Shown here in pieces: positions 37,290 to 49,452 of a DNA stretch of 64,000 nt. The stretch is from Imbricaverruca yamaguchii (taxonomy: Eukaryota > Arthropoda > Thecostraca > Neoverrucidae). The stretch is taken from contig JAOTOL010001175.1 in the NCBI GenBank assembly GCA_034440575.1, positions 272,627 to 336,626 on the forward strand. Direction: 5' to 3'. Made by a program: the position numbers and the translations under genes. The notes under the pieces are model-generated. The model was not told where the DNA came from. It did no database searches and saw nothing but the letters and a program-made list of their open reading frames with translations. Within the stretch, counting starts at the first letter, position 1; the number at the start of each line of letters is the position of its first letter.

Positions 37290-38136
37290 CCACGATGCAT
37301 AAAACCTGCACCACAAGGGTGAAACCTAGCTCATGGCAGAGCTTACCTACCCTGGTGTTGGCTGCCAGTGCCCTAGAGCTCCACTCAGGGTCGGCTCTAG
37401 CCCCAGGCAAAATTGCTGTTACAATGATCTGTTGTTACCCTTCAAGGTGGCCAGAAGGGCCCTGTAGTCCCGCAGAAGCTCCTCACTACTAGCAGGACCT
37501 ATGTTATTTGCCCCTACGTACACTATAACTGTACTAAACTCATGATCACTGGTGACTTGTGCCACCACTGGTACCAGGTCCTTCACCTTGGCACCAGGCC
37601 TGGTGATGCCCCTCCTGTCCCTCCTACCTTTACAGAATACCCGATCTAAATGTCACACACGAGAGTCCCCTACGACCAGCACTGACTCCTTACTACTACT
37701 ATCCTGGGGGCAGTCCTCCAATGCCTGGAACCTATTCGATGTTAACATGCCTGCCCGCTGGGCCGTTCGACTAGGCTTCCTCCCGCTCCTACCACCTGCA
37801 ACCTGCCACTCACTGACCCTTTCCTTTGGTTCGCGTCTCCAAATCCTCCACCCCCTTTACCTCACGCCACTTCCCCTCCTGTGACCTACCAGAACTACCC
37901 CTCCTCTGTTCACTATTAATACTCCCCTCTCGAGAAATCCCAGCCGCCTTCACAGTAGGGGAAGCCTCAACTACTTGACCTGCGACCACCTGGGCATATG
38001 ATGTCCATGCTATGGAGTGACCCCTTGTTGCTTTTTCTTCACTACCCTGTGCAACAAGGGCAGCCTTGAGCTTGGAAAGCTCTGCCTGAAGGGCCATAAT
38101 TTCTTCCTCTAGTGCCTGCATCCCGGTCGAAACCAT
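37290..38136 (-). pseudogene. LINE family A ORF1 (minus copy)
   Basis: It begins MVSTGMQALEEEIMALQAELS, about 85-90% like the plus copy by eye, and runs 108 codons before frame changes. The GDS-containing part is recognisable at 37640-37690 (gtcgtaggggactctcgtgt in the reverse direction), though broken. Confidence 0.7.
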
Positions 38137-39693
38137 CCTACATGCTGCAACTTATGCCTAGATTTAGATTCAAATTAACTCGCTAAACAACCGACAAAAA
38201 AGGCAACTATCATTCACTATAAATCGCTACCTTCTATACGGCCAGTTAATTATCGAAGTAGCTCAAGAATACCAACACGCTAAGCAGAAACCATTAAACA
38301 ATTGTTTGTTTGTTTTTGTTGTTTTTTTAATCAATAAAAAATGTCTAATCTAATTGTCTTCTAGACAAGTAGACAACTATATGAATATCCCTTTTGATAT
38401 CACTTATGGCTAGACAGAAAAATGAACAGTCACACAGCACTTATGTTAGGTTAGTATTAATGTATAAAGTATGTTAGGATAGTATTAATGTTGTCTAATG
38501 TACCTATGCAATCTACATACTCTCCAACTGCAGAAATGGAAGCGACGAGGATGCGCCTAAAGCCACGAGGCTGCGCCTAAAAACAAGATGGCGCTCGGCA
38601 CCCTCGCTAGGTTGATATAGTATAATTTTCGTGCAACGAAAATGCTTATCAGATAAAAACTAATGAATATAATCACAGAAGTAATTGCTAAGCACATATC
38701 CACAGCTTAGACTAGGATACTGCCCTGCTCCGCAACGACTTATCTGGAAAGCTGGAGCTCCAAACGGACGTCCTTCCACAGTGACACCTGGCGGGAATCT
38801 GATGACTGCCAGATGGCAAGCTAATGCCATGGTTAGGTTAGGAAAGGGTATTGTTATAACTCAATTTGACAAGCAACAGTAGATAAAATGATAACAAAAG
38901 TATACTTCATCAATGTCACCCAAGTTTGTACATCCATACCTGATACTCTAGACATGCTCACACCACACAAACAAAAACACAACAAACCTCAGAAGTAGAA
39001 CACGGATGCACCAACTGATTTTTTACTGCCACATATTGGGGAATTGGTTTTGGAATGTAAAATAGCTTCATTAAAATTTTACTTGAAACACTTCAAAATA
39101 GCTTTCTTCCTACCACCAAGTAACAATTTGTGTCACTGAAGAAGCTGCAAACAACTGACTGAAGCAAATTGTTATCAATATTAAATGACATGTATTTCTA
39201 ATTCATATTTTGAATGTTCTTATTGGAGCAAATAATGGCATGGAAGGATATAAAGCAACTAAAAAGAATGGTAAATTGAAGCTGAAAAATTGCCTATTGT
39301 TTGATACAAGGAAAAGAATCACATCAACCACTTGACCCAGTTGCTGGAGTACACATAATGCATTTTGTGACTAAATACAAGATTACAACACAACAGATAT
39401 GAAGTGAATAAAACAACATATTAGCCTACTTTAATCAGAGAAATCTCCAACACGTTGTTGCTGCCTTTAAATATGTTAATACGATACTTCAACTGAGTTT
39501 TCTTTCATCCATAACCAAACCAATGTAACTAATAAGATGTCACTATATCAAAATGAAGATGTGCAACGCACAATTTTTCTTTACTTCACACTAACATTGA
39601 TTTGAGTCCAGTGATGACATAGGTAAGAGGTTCCAAATATATGGAAACCTAATATGTCAGAATTCACAATGATTTTTTTTTATTGAGTTTACA

Positions 39694-42255
39694 TATCAGG
39701 AACCATGCCACATTCTCAGCAACTGGAGCTTGACAAGGTGATTTGTAAGGAAATCAGTAGAAACTTTAAGAGGAAGTGCCTTATTCTCGGTGACTTTAAT
39801 CTAAAAGGTTATGAAAATGCTGGTGTTGGCTCCCCATCATGCAAAATGTTTAGGAAATGCCTTGAAGAGGACCTGTTCTTACACCAGTTTGTATCGGAAC
39901 CCACCAGGCATGGTTCATTCTTGGACCTTGTATTCTCGGATTTAAGTGACTTGGTTCAAGACTTGACTGTAGGCGAAACTCTGGGAAGAAGTGACCATAA
40001 CATAGTTAGATTCAAGGCACATGTAGGGGAAATTATCAAGGATAATTTGGTAAAGGTTCCAAATTTCAACAGAGCAGACTTTGACGGCATGAGAGCGGCT
40101 TTAAGTGCCATCAGATGGGAAGAAGAATTCTCCAATTTAAATGCCTGTGAAATGTGGGAAAGGTTCAAATCTTACTTGAAGGAAACTCAGATTAGACATG
40201 TCCCCCAAAAGCAAAGACGCAAAAGAAGGGTAGGAAAGCCAGCATGGCTTACACCAGACGTGATAAAAGCAATTAAGGCTAAGAAAACTGCATATTTAGA
40301 GTTTTTAAAGAAGCCTCAAATGTCGTTAATCTAAAGGCGTATCGAAAAGCTAGAGACACTGTGAAGCAAAAAACCAGAGCAGCAAAGCGAGCAAAAGAAC
40401 TGGATTTAGCTAGAAACTGTAATGGGGACAGTAAAACGATCTTTAGTTTCTACAAGCTGAGTAAAGTTTCTAGCACAATTGGGCCACTGGAAGTAAACGG
40501 GACTACATTGGGTGAGGATAGTGAGATGGTTGAAGAGCTGAGCAAGCAGTTCAAATCAGTGTTTACATTGGAAGATATGACCAATCTGCCGACCGTACAC
40601 CATAGTTAAGTGACATGGGATGTGACAAATGATGTTGACTTCATTGATAGTGATGTTGTTTACAATCATATCAGGAAAATAAAGCCAAATAAGGCAGCAG
40701 GATCTGATGAAATTTATGCTAGGGTGTTGCGGGAAACTGAAAAGGAACTGGCATTTCCACTTAGTATAATATTTTGTAGATCAGTTTCGCATAATGAAAT
40801 TCCAACCGATTGGAAAAGGGCAAATGTAGTTCCTATTTTCAAGAAAGGAGAAAGAGGGAAAGTTGAAAACTATAGGCCAATAAGTCTCACATCCCTAGTC
40901 TGCAAGGTACTCGAATCAATTATCAAGGATAGAATAGTTAGTTATCTGAAAGGTAGCAGATTGATTCAAGATACTCAACATGGGTTTAGTAAAGGACGAT
41001 CGTGTCTCACAAACCTCTTGGACTTTTTGAACTTTGCCACAGAACAATTTGATGAGGGAAATCAGGTTGATGTAGCATATCTTGACTTTAGTAAGGCATT
41101 TGACAAGGTACCCCATAAACGGTTAATGATACAGCTTCAGTCCCATGGTATTGCAGATAGCATCTTAAAATGGATAGAGTTGTGGCTTTCAGATAGACAG
41201 CAATGAGTGATGCTAAATGGTACAAAGTCATCATGGCAAAATGTCCTTAGTGGAGTCCCCCAGGGGTTAGTATTAGGGCCATTACTGTTCATTATATTTG
41301 TAAATAACATTGAAAGTGGCCTAAGCAGTAAAGTTTTGAAATTTGCGGATGATTTGAAGGTCTTTAGGGCAGTAACAGGTCAGGATGAGCATATCTCGCT
41401 GCAAAAAGACTTAGACGAACTTGTGAAGTGGTCCGAAGAATAGCAAATGAAATTTAACTTTGATAAGTGCAAAATCATGCATGTAGGTAAGCAGCATATG
41501 AAGGCTCCATACTTGATGGGTGGCCAAGTGCTATCAGTGACTCAACAGGAGAAGGATTTAGGTGTTATTCTAAACACAAAACTGGGGGCATCATAACAGA
41601 CCAAGGAAGCCAGGAAGAAGGCACTGAGAATGCTCGGGGCAATAAATAGGAATGTATCATACGAGGTGAGGAAGTGATCAGGAAGCTTTACTGTGCATAC
41701 GTCAGGCCACATTTGGAATACTGCATCCAAGCTTGGTCTCCTAGCTATGAAAAAGATTGTTGGCTTTTAGAGAGAGTACAAAAGAGGGCTACAAAAATGG
41801 TTAATGGCATAAGCAACCTGGCATATGGCGAAAGATTGAAGAAATTGAATATGTTTTCACTTAGATATAGAAGGCTGAGAGGAGATCTCATCGAGGTCTT
41901 TAAATTTGTCAATGGTCTGGAGAGGGGATACCTTGGGGAAATGTTTTAATTGAACAGAAATGATGCAATTAGAGGTCATAAACTCAAAATTAAAGTTAAC
42001 CACAGGAGAACAAGGTTAAGGCAAACTTTCTTCACCAACAGGGTAGTGGAACACTGGAACCAGCTGCCAGAAAACATCGTCAGTAGCAGCACATTGAACA
42101 TCTTTAAAAACTGCATAGACAATCATTATAAGAATAGAGGGCTTGCTTTTCAGTATTACAGGGAGGGCTGATTGACAGATTTGGTGGGCAACTGGTTCAG
42201 TGTACAGAGTGCAACCAAGAAGGGCCCTTGTGGCTCATAGTTGCACTAATCTTTT
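39694..42255 (+). mobile_element. Nested 5'-truncated LINE family A copy
   Basis: It is inserted into the 5' UTR of the minus copy: the left flank ends ...gagtttaca and the right flank resumes ttacaaagatgg, while the uninterrupted sequence in the plus copy (inverse of 30220-30235) is continuous. This implies a short target duplication, TTTACA or TTACA. The 3' end is tttatgtctttatgtcttt, the family's octamer repeat. Confidence 0.82.
39705..42171 (+). pseudogene. LINE family A ORF2 fragment (endonuclease C-terminal part, RT), broken
   Basis: It begins within the endonuclease (LILGDFNLKGYENAG) and continues through LGRSDHNIVRFKAH, EIPTDWKRANVVPIFKKG, YRPISLTSLVCKVLE, FSKAFDKVPHKRLM, GVPQGLVLGPLLFIIFVNN and an intact KFADDLKVF. 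It ends with FTNRVVEHWNQLPENIV. Stops after YRQQ (about 41204), HHS (40607) and others break it. The intact FADD contrasts with the minus copy. Confidence 0.9.
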
Positions 42256-42361
42256 ATGTCTTTATGTCTTTTACAAAGATGGAAACTAAAACCACCATAT
42301 TCCTGTGCTACAAGCATAGACAAGAATACTCAACACCCAATCCAATATCACATCCTGAATT

Positions 42362-44275
42362 AAATCGGTTAAATTTTTGGCATTATTTTTGATCGTAGGC
42401 TTTCTATGCATCAACACATCAAACATGTCCAGGTCAAATGTTTCCACAGACTCAATTTATTTCGCTGCATTACGTCTACACCATTCGGATATGATCGTCA
42501 CACACTTTTGCAACTGTACAAATAATTGGTTCTTCCCATCATAGAGTATGGTTGCGTGGTGTACGCAGGTGGAAGTACCTCCGCTTTACACATTTTGAAC
42601 ACATTACAAAATATCTTCATCCGGATAGCACTCGGTGCAATGACCCCATCACTTCTCTACAAACCGAATCAGTAATTACACCAATAGCTCTCCGAAGAAT
42701 GGAACTAACACTTCGCTACGTCGCAAAAATTCAATTCAAAGAACATCACCTCACACATGCATCATTACAAATTCTCCCAAATCTACACCACGGATATTTG
42801 GGTCTCGCCGACAAGCGAACCGGTCTTACAATGGCTTCTCGCATCAAAACATATTCTACTCAACTCCATACAACATTCCACATATTACTGCTCTTCGTCC
42901 ACCAACTACACTGCCGTGGCAGATGACCGAACGACACATTTTTTATCTCGCCACCACTTGAAAATCACAGCTTTGTCCAGAATACGTCAAACAAAAATTC
43001 AACCAGTGTCGTTCTCGGTATCGCAGTGTAAAATAATTGACCATGTGGCCTGGAATTTCACAGTTAATGGAATTGTGCTATTTCATCCTTGCCTTATATT
43101 TTTACCATTTTGCCACATGTGTGGGCAGCCATTATGCACACGACTGCTAAGTAATGTAAAATGCATGTGACTGAAGTGAAAGACATTCCACGTTTGGAAT
43201 CCTTGAGTGACGATCCTTTATTTTCTTCCAATCTTCCATTATTCCCAAGGAACTTCTTTCTTCATCCGCACAGTTAATGGTGAAATTTTTAGGACACTGC
43301 GGTATCGTCACGTTCCTTTTGTTTTCACCGATGGATCTAAAGACACAAATTACACAGGAAATGCCATCGTTTGAGGAACACACACCAAACAGCATGACTT
43401 GCCAAACGGGACGTCCATTTTCATCGCCGAATTGCACGCCATCCTTATTGCCCTTCGTCATGTCCGCAACAGTTCAATTTGTCACCCCATGCGCAGTGTT
43501 GTAATTTGTTCCTACTCTAAATCTGTCCTTCAATCACCTTCTTCCCTTTCCTTTTCACACCATTTCCATCTTTCCATTTATAACACACTAGAAACACTTC
43601 ATTTCATGGGCATCAAGGTCCGTTTCCTGTGGGTGCCCAGTCACTGCGGCATCCCAGGGAACGACCAAGCAGATCATTTAGCCAAATCATCACTACTACT
43701 TCCAAACATAACAGAAATTCCACAACATTTAGAAGCCATGAAGTCAACGATAAAGCAGAGCATCCGACAATTTTGGAATAAACAATGGACTGAACACTAC
43801 AAGCCACACACAATTACGTTTCATCAAACCCGTCATTGATAGCTGGACCACATCATATCATAAAAACAAACAAGAAGAAAAAGTTTTATCTCGGCTCCGC
43901 ATAGGTCACACTTTTCTCACCCACCGATATACCGATATATTTGTACTGCTTCAACTCAACCTTCATGCCCATCATGCAATACTCATCTTACAGTTTCACA
44001 TGTTCTTCTACACTGTCAACAATACCATGACCATCGAAAAACACTTACAAACTACTGCCGTACACACAACGTCCCATTTTCTTTGCCCACACTATTAGGG
44101 GATAAACACCCGTGACTCATTAATCAACTTTTCAAATTTCTCAGGAAAACCAACTTGCTCAGGACATGTAAATTGACTTTCATGACATAATATTTCTTGT
44201 TATTATTTTCATGGGACGAAATGGCCTGAGCAGGCCGACGTGCTCACCGTAATAAAAATAAAATCATGTCAAGCA
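42362..44275 (+). pseudogene. 5'-truncated LINE with C-terminal RT region and RNase H domain
   Basis: Starting from GIIFDRRLSMHQHIKHV and PIIEYGCVVYAGG (post-RT region), through TESVITPIALRRMELTLRYV, then RNase H: FTDGSKD (43325), IAELHAILIALRHVRN (43430) and FLWVPSHCGIPGNDQADHLAK (43625-43690). RNase H in a LINE points to the I superfamily. The tail ends with a short A/T-rich aataaaaataaaatcatg at about 44255. Several frameshifts and stops are present. Confidence 0.85.
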
Positions 44276-44384
44276 TGGAGTGTTCAGTATTGCCTGCTCG
44301 TCATATACAGAGCCATTGATCACTGCGCCCTGCTAGCTTTGGCGTCATTGGCTGCTGGAGATAGCAGTTTATTTTTCATTTTCG

Positions 44385-46040
44385 TGGGGTGACACCCGTC
44401 GCTCTTTTTTCTCAGCTTCTTTCATAGTGGGGTGACACCCGTCACCCCTCGATTTTCTTCTCCGTTGTACTTCCGTTCCCTGAGTTCCTGTGCGTACTTA
44501 TATTTATTTGCACATTAGGTAGGGTTTTTTCCCACGATGGGGAAAAAGCGTAAGAAGGACACCGACACCTGCTCTCCAACGGACTCCGAATCTGATTTTC
44601 CGCCATCAGCCACGCCTGACGACCGTCGCACGAACACGGATTCGACACCTAATGCACCTCCGCTCGATACCGCCACTGATAACCCACGCCAGACAATTCC
44701 GCATGATGATGCAAAGGAAGCCTTCTGCACATCACCGACCCCTGCTCGTCCTAAGACCACGACCTCACTCTCGGACCATACCATCATTCTACACGCCGCT
44801 GGCCATCGCTCGAACCAGACCACGCCCTCACCACCTGAACCCATTCAACAAATCGAACCCTACCTCGACAGCGCTGGCTCGTACGTAGTCGTTAAGCCTG
44901 TCGAGGAATCCGCTTCCTTCCGCCGTATCAACGTATTCTGAGTGACCAAACAGCTCCTCGCAATCTGCTTCTTAGCCAATCCTGATATCGAAGCCCCTGC
45001 TAACGGAACCCTCGTCATTAAAACCAAAACAAGAGCCCAGACCAAAGCCTTCCTCCGCACCACCACATTTTGTGGTAAATCCGTCACCATTTCCCTCCAT
45101 TCAAACCGTAATACCACCAAGGGCACCATCTTCGCGCCGGAGCTCCGCTTCATGCCTGAGGCAGATATTCAAGCGGAGCTCAGGCCGGACGGGATGACCC
45201 ACATCCGCCGCATCACCTCCTTCAAAGATGGCTAGAAACGTGATACGAGCCTCCTTGTCCTTACGTTCAATTCTACTACTCTTCCCAAGACCCTCCTCCC
45301 CGGATACCTACGATTCCAAGTCCGTGTATTCATTCCCAGTCCTCTCCGCTGTTTTTAACTGCCAGCGCTTCGGCCATGACAGCAAAACATCCCGCCAACC
45401 AGCCCGATGCTCCAAGTGCGGTGAACCACCCCATCCCGAATCCACCTGCTCCAAACCAGCCCACTGCCTGAACTGTCACACCTCTGATCACCTGACAACA
45501 TCACCCCTCTGCCCAGTCTGGCGCAAGGAAAAGGAAGTGTGCGCAGTGAAATCTACGACCGGGGTGTCCTATCCCCAGGCCCGCCGGTCTGTCGAGGCCA
45601 CCTCGCCGACCACAAAATCGTACGCACAGGCAGCCCCCATTGCTCCACCCACTCCCCGCGTGAAAACCATCTCTTGTTCGATACAAACCGACATCATTCC
45701 TGGCTTAGCTCCACTTCAAAAACTCACACCATTGACCACAAGCACACAAACCACCCTAGCTCCCAACACAAAGACCACATCGACTTCGCACACACAAACA
45801 AATTTCTCAAGGAATGCCAGACCCCGCAGTCACTCGGTTGCCGGAGGAAATCATCGTTCCCCAGCAGGCCGCCGATCGAGCCCTGTGCGTCCAGCGCCCG
45901 CCGCCACCCACGTGACACGACCGACTCCGAGCCGACGGGCATCCCCGAGGCATTAACCGGCCGCCGTGACCATACCAAGTTCACCGGTCGGCTGGACGGA
46001 TCCAGCGGGCCAGCCGCCGCTTCTTCGGAGAGCTAATGGT
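44385..46040 (+). pseudogene. LINE family B ORF1 (zinc-knuckle protein) with 5' UTR, plus copy, broken
   Basis: The 5' part has repeated ggggtgacacccgtc motifs (44387 and 44430). ORF1 begins at 44537 with MGKKRKKDTDTCSPTDSESD, then a Ser/Thr/Pro-rich region, SAGSYVVVKPVEESASFRRI, a stop at 44939, and a conserved ANGTLVIKTKTRAQTKAFLR segment. After a frame change come three CCHC-like knuckles (CFNCQRFGHDSKT, RCSKCGEPPHPESTC and HCLNCHTSDH). It resembles gag-like ORF1 of Jockey/I-type LINEs, which binds the element RNA. No ORF2 follows in this copy. Confidence 0.8.
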
Positions 46041-46099
46041 GTAATTATACCTATCACATATGCTTGCTAGTCAGGAACGTACGCGGAAAAGTACCATTT

Positions 46100-47410
46100 C
46101 TTCCTGTCGTGATAACCTGCTGAACCCAAATCAGCGTCCAGATGACGTCGCCGGCTGCCAATGAACATTGACATGGGCCGGTATGACACACCGGTCGTAG
46201 CCTTGACAGCGCAGACCTCCTTCTCCTTGCGCCAAACTGGACAGAGGGGTGATGTGGTTAGGTGGTCGGATGTGTGACAGTTGAGACATTGGGCAGGCTT
46301 GGAGCAGGTGGAGTCAGGATGAGGTGGTTCACTACACTTTGGGCAGCGGGCTGTTTGACGACAAGTCTTACCGCCATGCCCAAAGTGCTGACAATTGAAA
46401 CAGCGGAGAGGATTGGGGATAAAGACACGGGTTGGTAGCGAAGGTATCCGGTGATGAGGGTTTTGGGAAGAATGGTAGAATTAAAGGTAAGGACAAGAAG
46501 GCTCGTGTCTCGTTTCTTTGCCGTCTTTCAAGGAAGTGGTGAGGCGGACGTGGGTCACCCCGTCCGGTCTGAGCTCAGCCTGAAAATTTTTATCGACCAT
46601 AAAGCGGGGCTCCGGCGCGAAGACGGTGCCTTGGTGGTGTCACGGTTCGAATGGAGAGTGGCGGTAACGGATTTCCAGCAAAATGTAGTGGTACGGAGGA
46701 GGGCTTTGTTTTGGGCTCGTGTTTGGGTCTTGATAACGAGGATTCCGTTGGCTGGGGCTTCAGTGTCGGGATTTGATAAGGAGCAGATGGCAAGGAGCTG
46801 TTTAGTCGCCCAGAAAACGTTGACACGACGAAAGGAGACGGATCCATGGACAGGCTTGACGACTATGTACGAGCCTGCACTGTCGAGGTAGGGTTCGGTG
46901 GATTTGATGGGTTCATGTGGAGAGGGTCTGTGTCTGGTTCGAGCAAGGGTCAGCGGCGTAAAGAGTGATGGTCTGGTCTGGATTTCGAGGCAAGGTCGTG
47001 GTCTTGGGACGGGCAGGAGTCGGCGAGGAGTAGATGGCTTCCATAGCATCATCCAAAGCGATATTCCGGCGCGGGTCATCCATGATTTGATTATGTGAGG
47101 GAGCATCAGGGGCGAAGTCCGGGGTCGAGAGATTGTCAGCAGGTGTGGTCAATGGAGAGGGTTCTGAATCAGATTCCGGTGGCGAGCCGGGGTCCGTATT
47201 CCTTTTTCGTTTTATCCCCATCGCGGGGATAACCCTACCTAATGTAACCTAAACAAACAAGAACACAGAGAAACACAGGGAAAGGAAGTACGACGGGGAA
47301 CAATCGCGCGGGGTGGTGGGTGTTACCCCAGAAACCAAAGAAAGGAGTGACGGGTGTCACCCCCAGAAACGAAAGAAAAGAGTGACGGGTGTCACCCACG
47401 AATAAGAAAA
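46100..47410 (-). pseudogene. LINE family B ORF1, inverted copy, broken
   Basis: It mirrors the plus copy: MGIKRKRNTDPGSPPESDSE at 47221, AGSYIVVKPVHGSVSFRRVN, and knuckles at 46200-46400, ending near 46175 at VCAVKATTGVSY-like sequence. The 5' UTR has gggtgacacccgtcactc repeats at 47320-47400. Tail-to-tail with the plus copy. Confidence 0.8.
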
Positions 47411-47689
47411 ACGGACTGCTTAAACCAGCAGTGAAGCTCGCCAAGACCGGTGGGGCGGAGTGATCATTGGCTCCGGGTACTCACGAGCGTAAACGACCGG
47501 CGGAGACGAGAGGCGCAAAGGAACTGGAGATAGAACCTTCAAGCTTTAATAAATGATAGTTACTTTACAAACGGCGGGGAACTATTCGTGGGAAAAGCGC
47601 CATAATATCGTTAAAATGAAAGCACCATATTTAGTAGATTTCTCAGTATAGTCCAAAACTGGAATATTCTTCAGCATTATCAGGAATAA

Positions 47690-48580
47690 CAAAACGCTTC
47701 TGGGGGAAGCTCACAAGATCTACTTTCAGAAGACCTACGTTCAGTAGATCTACTTTTAGAGGATTTATTTTCACAGGATCTACTTTCAGAACATCTATTT
47801 TCACAAGATCTACTCTCGGGACTGGGTTGTTCAGAAGATCTACTCGAAGACGAAAGTGTTCACAAGATCTACTTTCAGGAGAATGTTTTTCACAAGATCT
47901 ACTCTCGGGACTGGGTTGTTCAGAGGATCTACAAATAGGCCTCAAGTGTTCAGAAGATCTACTCCCGAATGCAAATGTTCAGAGGATCTACTGAAAGCTG
48001 GAAGTGTTCACAAGATCTACTCTCGGGACTGGTTTGTTCAGAAGATCTACTCGAAGACGAAAGTGTTCACAGGATCTACTTTCAGGAGATTTTTTTTCAC
48101 AAGATCTACTCTCGGGACTGCATTGTTCAGAGGATCTACAAATAGGCCTTAGTTGTTCAGAAGATCTACTGATGGAAATGTTCAGAAGATCTACTACTGG
48201 AAATGTTCAGAGGATCTACTCGGAGGATGGAAGTGTTCACAAGATCTACTCTCGGGACTGAATTTTCAGAAGACCTACTCTTGGCCCGGAATGTTCAGAA
48301 GATCTACTCTTGGGCCGGTATGTTCAGAGGATCTACTTTCTGGACTGGATTGTTCAGAAGATCTACTCTCAATTCCGATGTCCAAGAAGCATAAGTTCAG
48401 CTTTCTCTCGCTAGGTAGCAGCACGGTCTTGGTATTACCGCGTTGAATAAGGAATGAATGTCAGATTGAACGCTGAAGCATAGGTAACAATATTTCTCGG
48501 TAGATGGCAGGATGATGCTATTGAATACGAGCTCGTTGTGTGCCTGTATTGTTAGCGTTTCATAGCCTGGCAATCGGCTG
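47690..48580 (+). repeat. Left arm of long inverted repeat: about 24 units of about 30 bp with AGATCTACT core
   Basis: Units read ttcacaagatctactctcgg plus gactgggttg, with variants (gaagacgaaag, aaataggcct, tttcaggaga). The order of variants is matched by the right arm near 63320-63990. The inner flank (48390-48580) is also shared, including gcataggtaacaatatttctcg. Confidence 0.9.
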
Positions 48581-48941
48581 CCGTCCCGTGGGAAACTGAT
48601 ATGCAGAGTAGTGGCGGATAGAGAGGACGCACACAATGTTCGGACCTATTTGTATCTGAGCTTACGGTTGGCTTAAAATGTTAGATGCACTGTGATACTC
48701 TCGCAATATTTACATTGTATCCACCCGCAATATGGCGTTGGCCATTCCCTGGTGACGCCATTGACTAGCAGCCTGGGAAGGACTGAGAAAACGCAGCGTC
48801 TGTGGCGCTCCAAATTTGCTCCCGTCACGCCGGCAATGATTCTGCAGCGGGAACGCTTTCTCAGCGCCCTGCGGCGCTGCCGTAGCTATCGCCCATGCTG
48901 AGGCGGATGAGATCGTCATGTACTGATATCATTGTGCGGCG

Positions 48942-49390
48942 GTGCCGACATCTGCATGCATGCATCTACTGCATGTTATTAATAGTAGCATTGTGAACTG
49001 GAAAATCATTACAATAGTGCCGATAGATAAAGGCGACGATGCTAAGCGGTGCAACTATCGACCAATGTCGATATTGCTGGTCGTGAGTAGGCTTTGTGCG
49101 CTTACAGTATGTACAAAACTGACGCAATACGTACTTAGTCTGCATATTATATTCCGTCAACAATATGGCTTCCGCCCTGACCTATCGACGAAGGCGGCAG
49201 TGCTTGCTTGAGCTGTAGTATATGCGACTAGCAATGTTGACAAAGGTATGATGATTTCATTAGTCACGGCAGACACCTCAAAAGCATTCGACAGTGTTGC
49301 GCACTGCCTCGTGGAGAAGCTAGGGTGGTACTGCATCGACAACCAGTGGTTCGCCGCATGGTTTAGCAATGGCATGCAGTATGGGTGACA
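48942..49390 (+). pseudogene. LINE reverse-transcriptase fragment
   Basis: Reads WKIITIVPIDKGDDAKRCNY then RPMSILLVVSRL, QQYGFRPDLSTKAAVLA, a stop, then TADTSKAFDSVAHCLVEKL. These are RT blocks 1-3 of a LINE. No endonuclease or YADD-type part is present, so it is truncated on both sides. Confidence 0.75.
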
Positions 49391-49452
49391 CGTATATGGG
49401 TGACACGTCTATGGTGACACGTGTCACCCATAGGCCCTATGGGTGACACGTC
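49377..49452. repeat. GGGTGACACGT cluster with internal palindrome
   Basis: Four direct copies and one inverted copy of gggtgacacgt, including the palindromic ggtgacacgtgtcacc at 49412-49427. It is reminiscent of the gggtgacaccc motifs in LINE family B 5' UTRs. Confidence 0.8.

Larger units (their letters stand above)
34075..42361 (-). mobile_element. CR1-like LINE family A, near full-length minus copy, interrupted by a nested LINE
   Basis: The 5' end is at 42361. The 5' UTR runs 42361-42256 and 39693-38137 (split by the nested plus-strand copy 39694-42255), followed by ORF1 (38136-37290), ORF2 (37196-34120) and a 3' end of tandem gacataaa octamers at 34075-34105. Without the insert it is about 5.7 kb. 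Many stops and frameshifts show it is dead. Confidence 0.78.
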
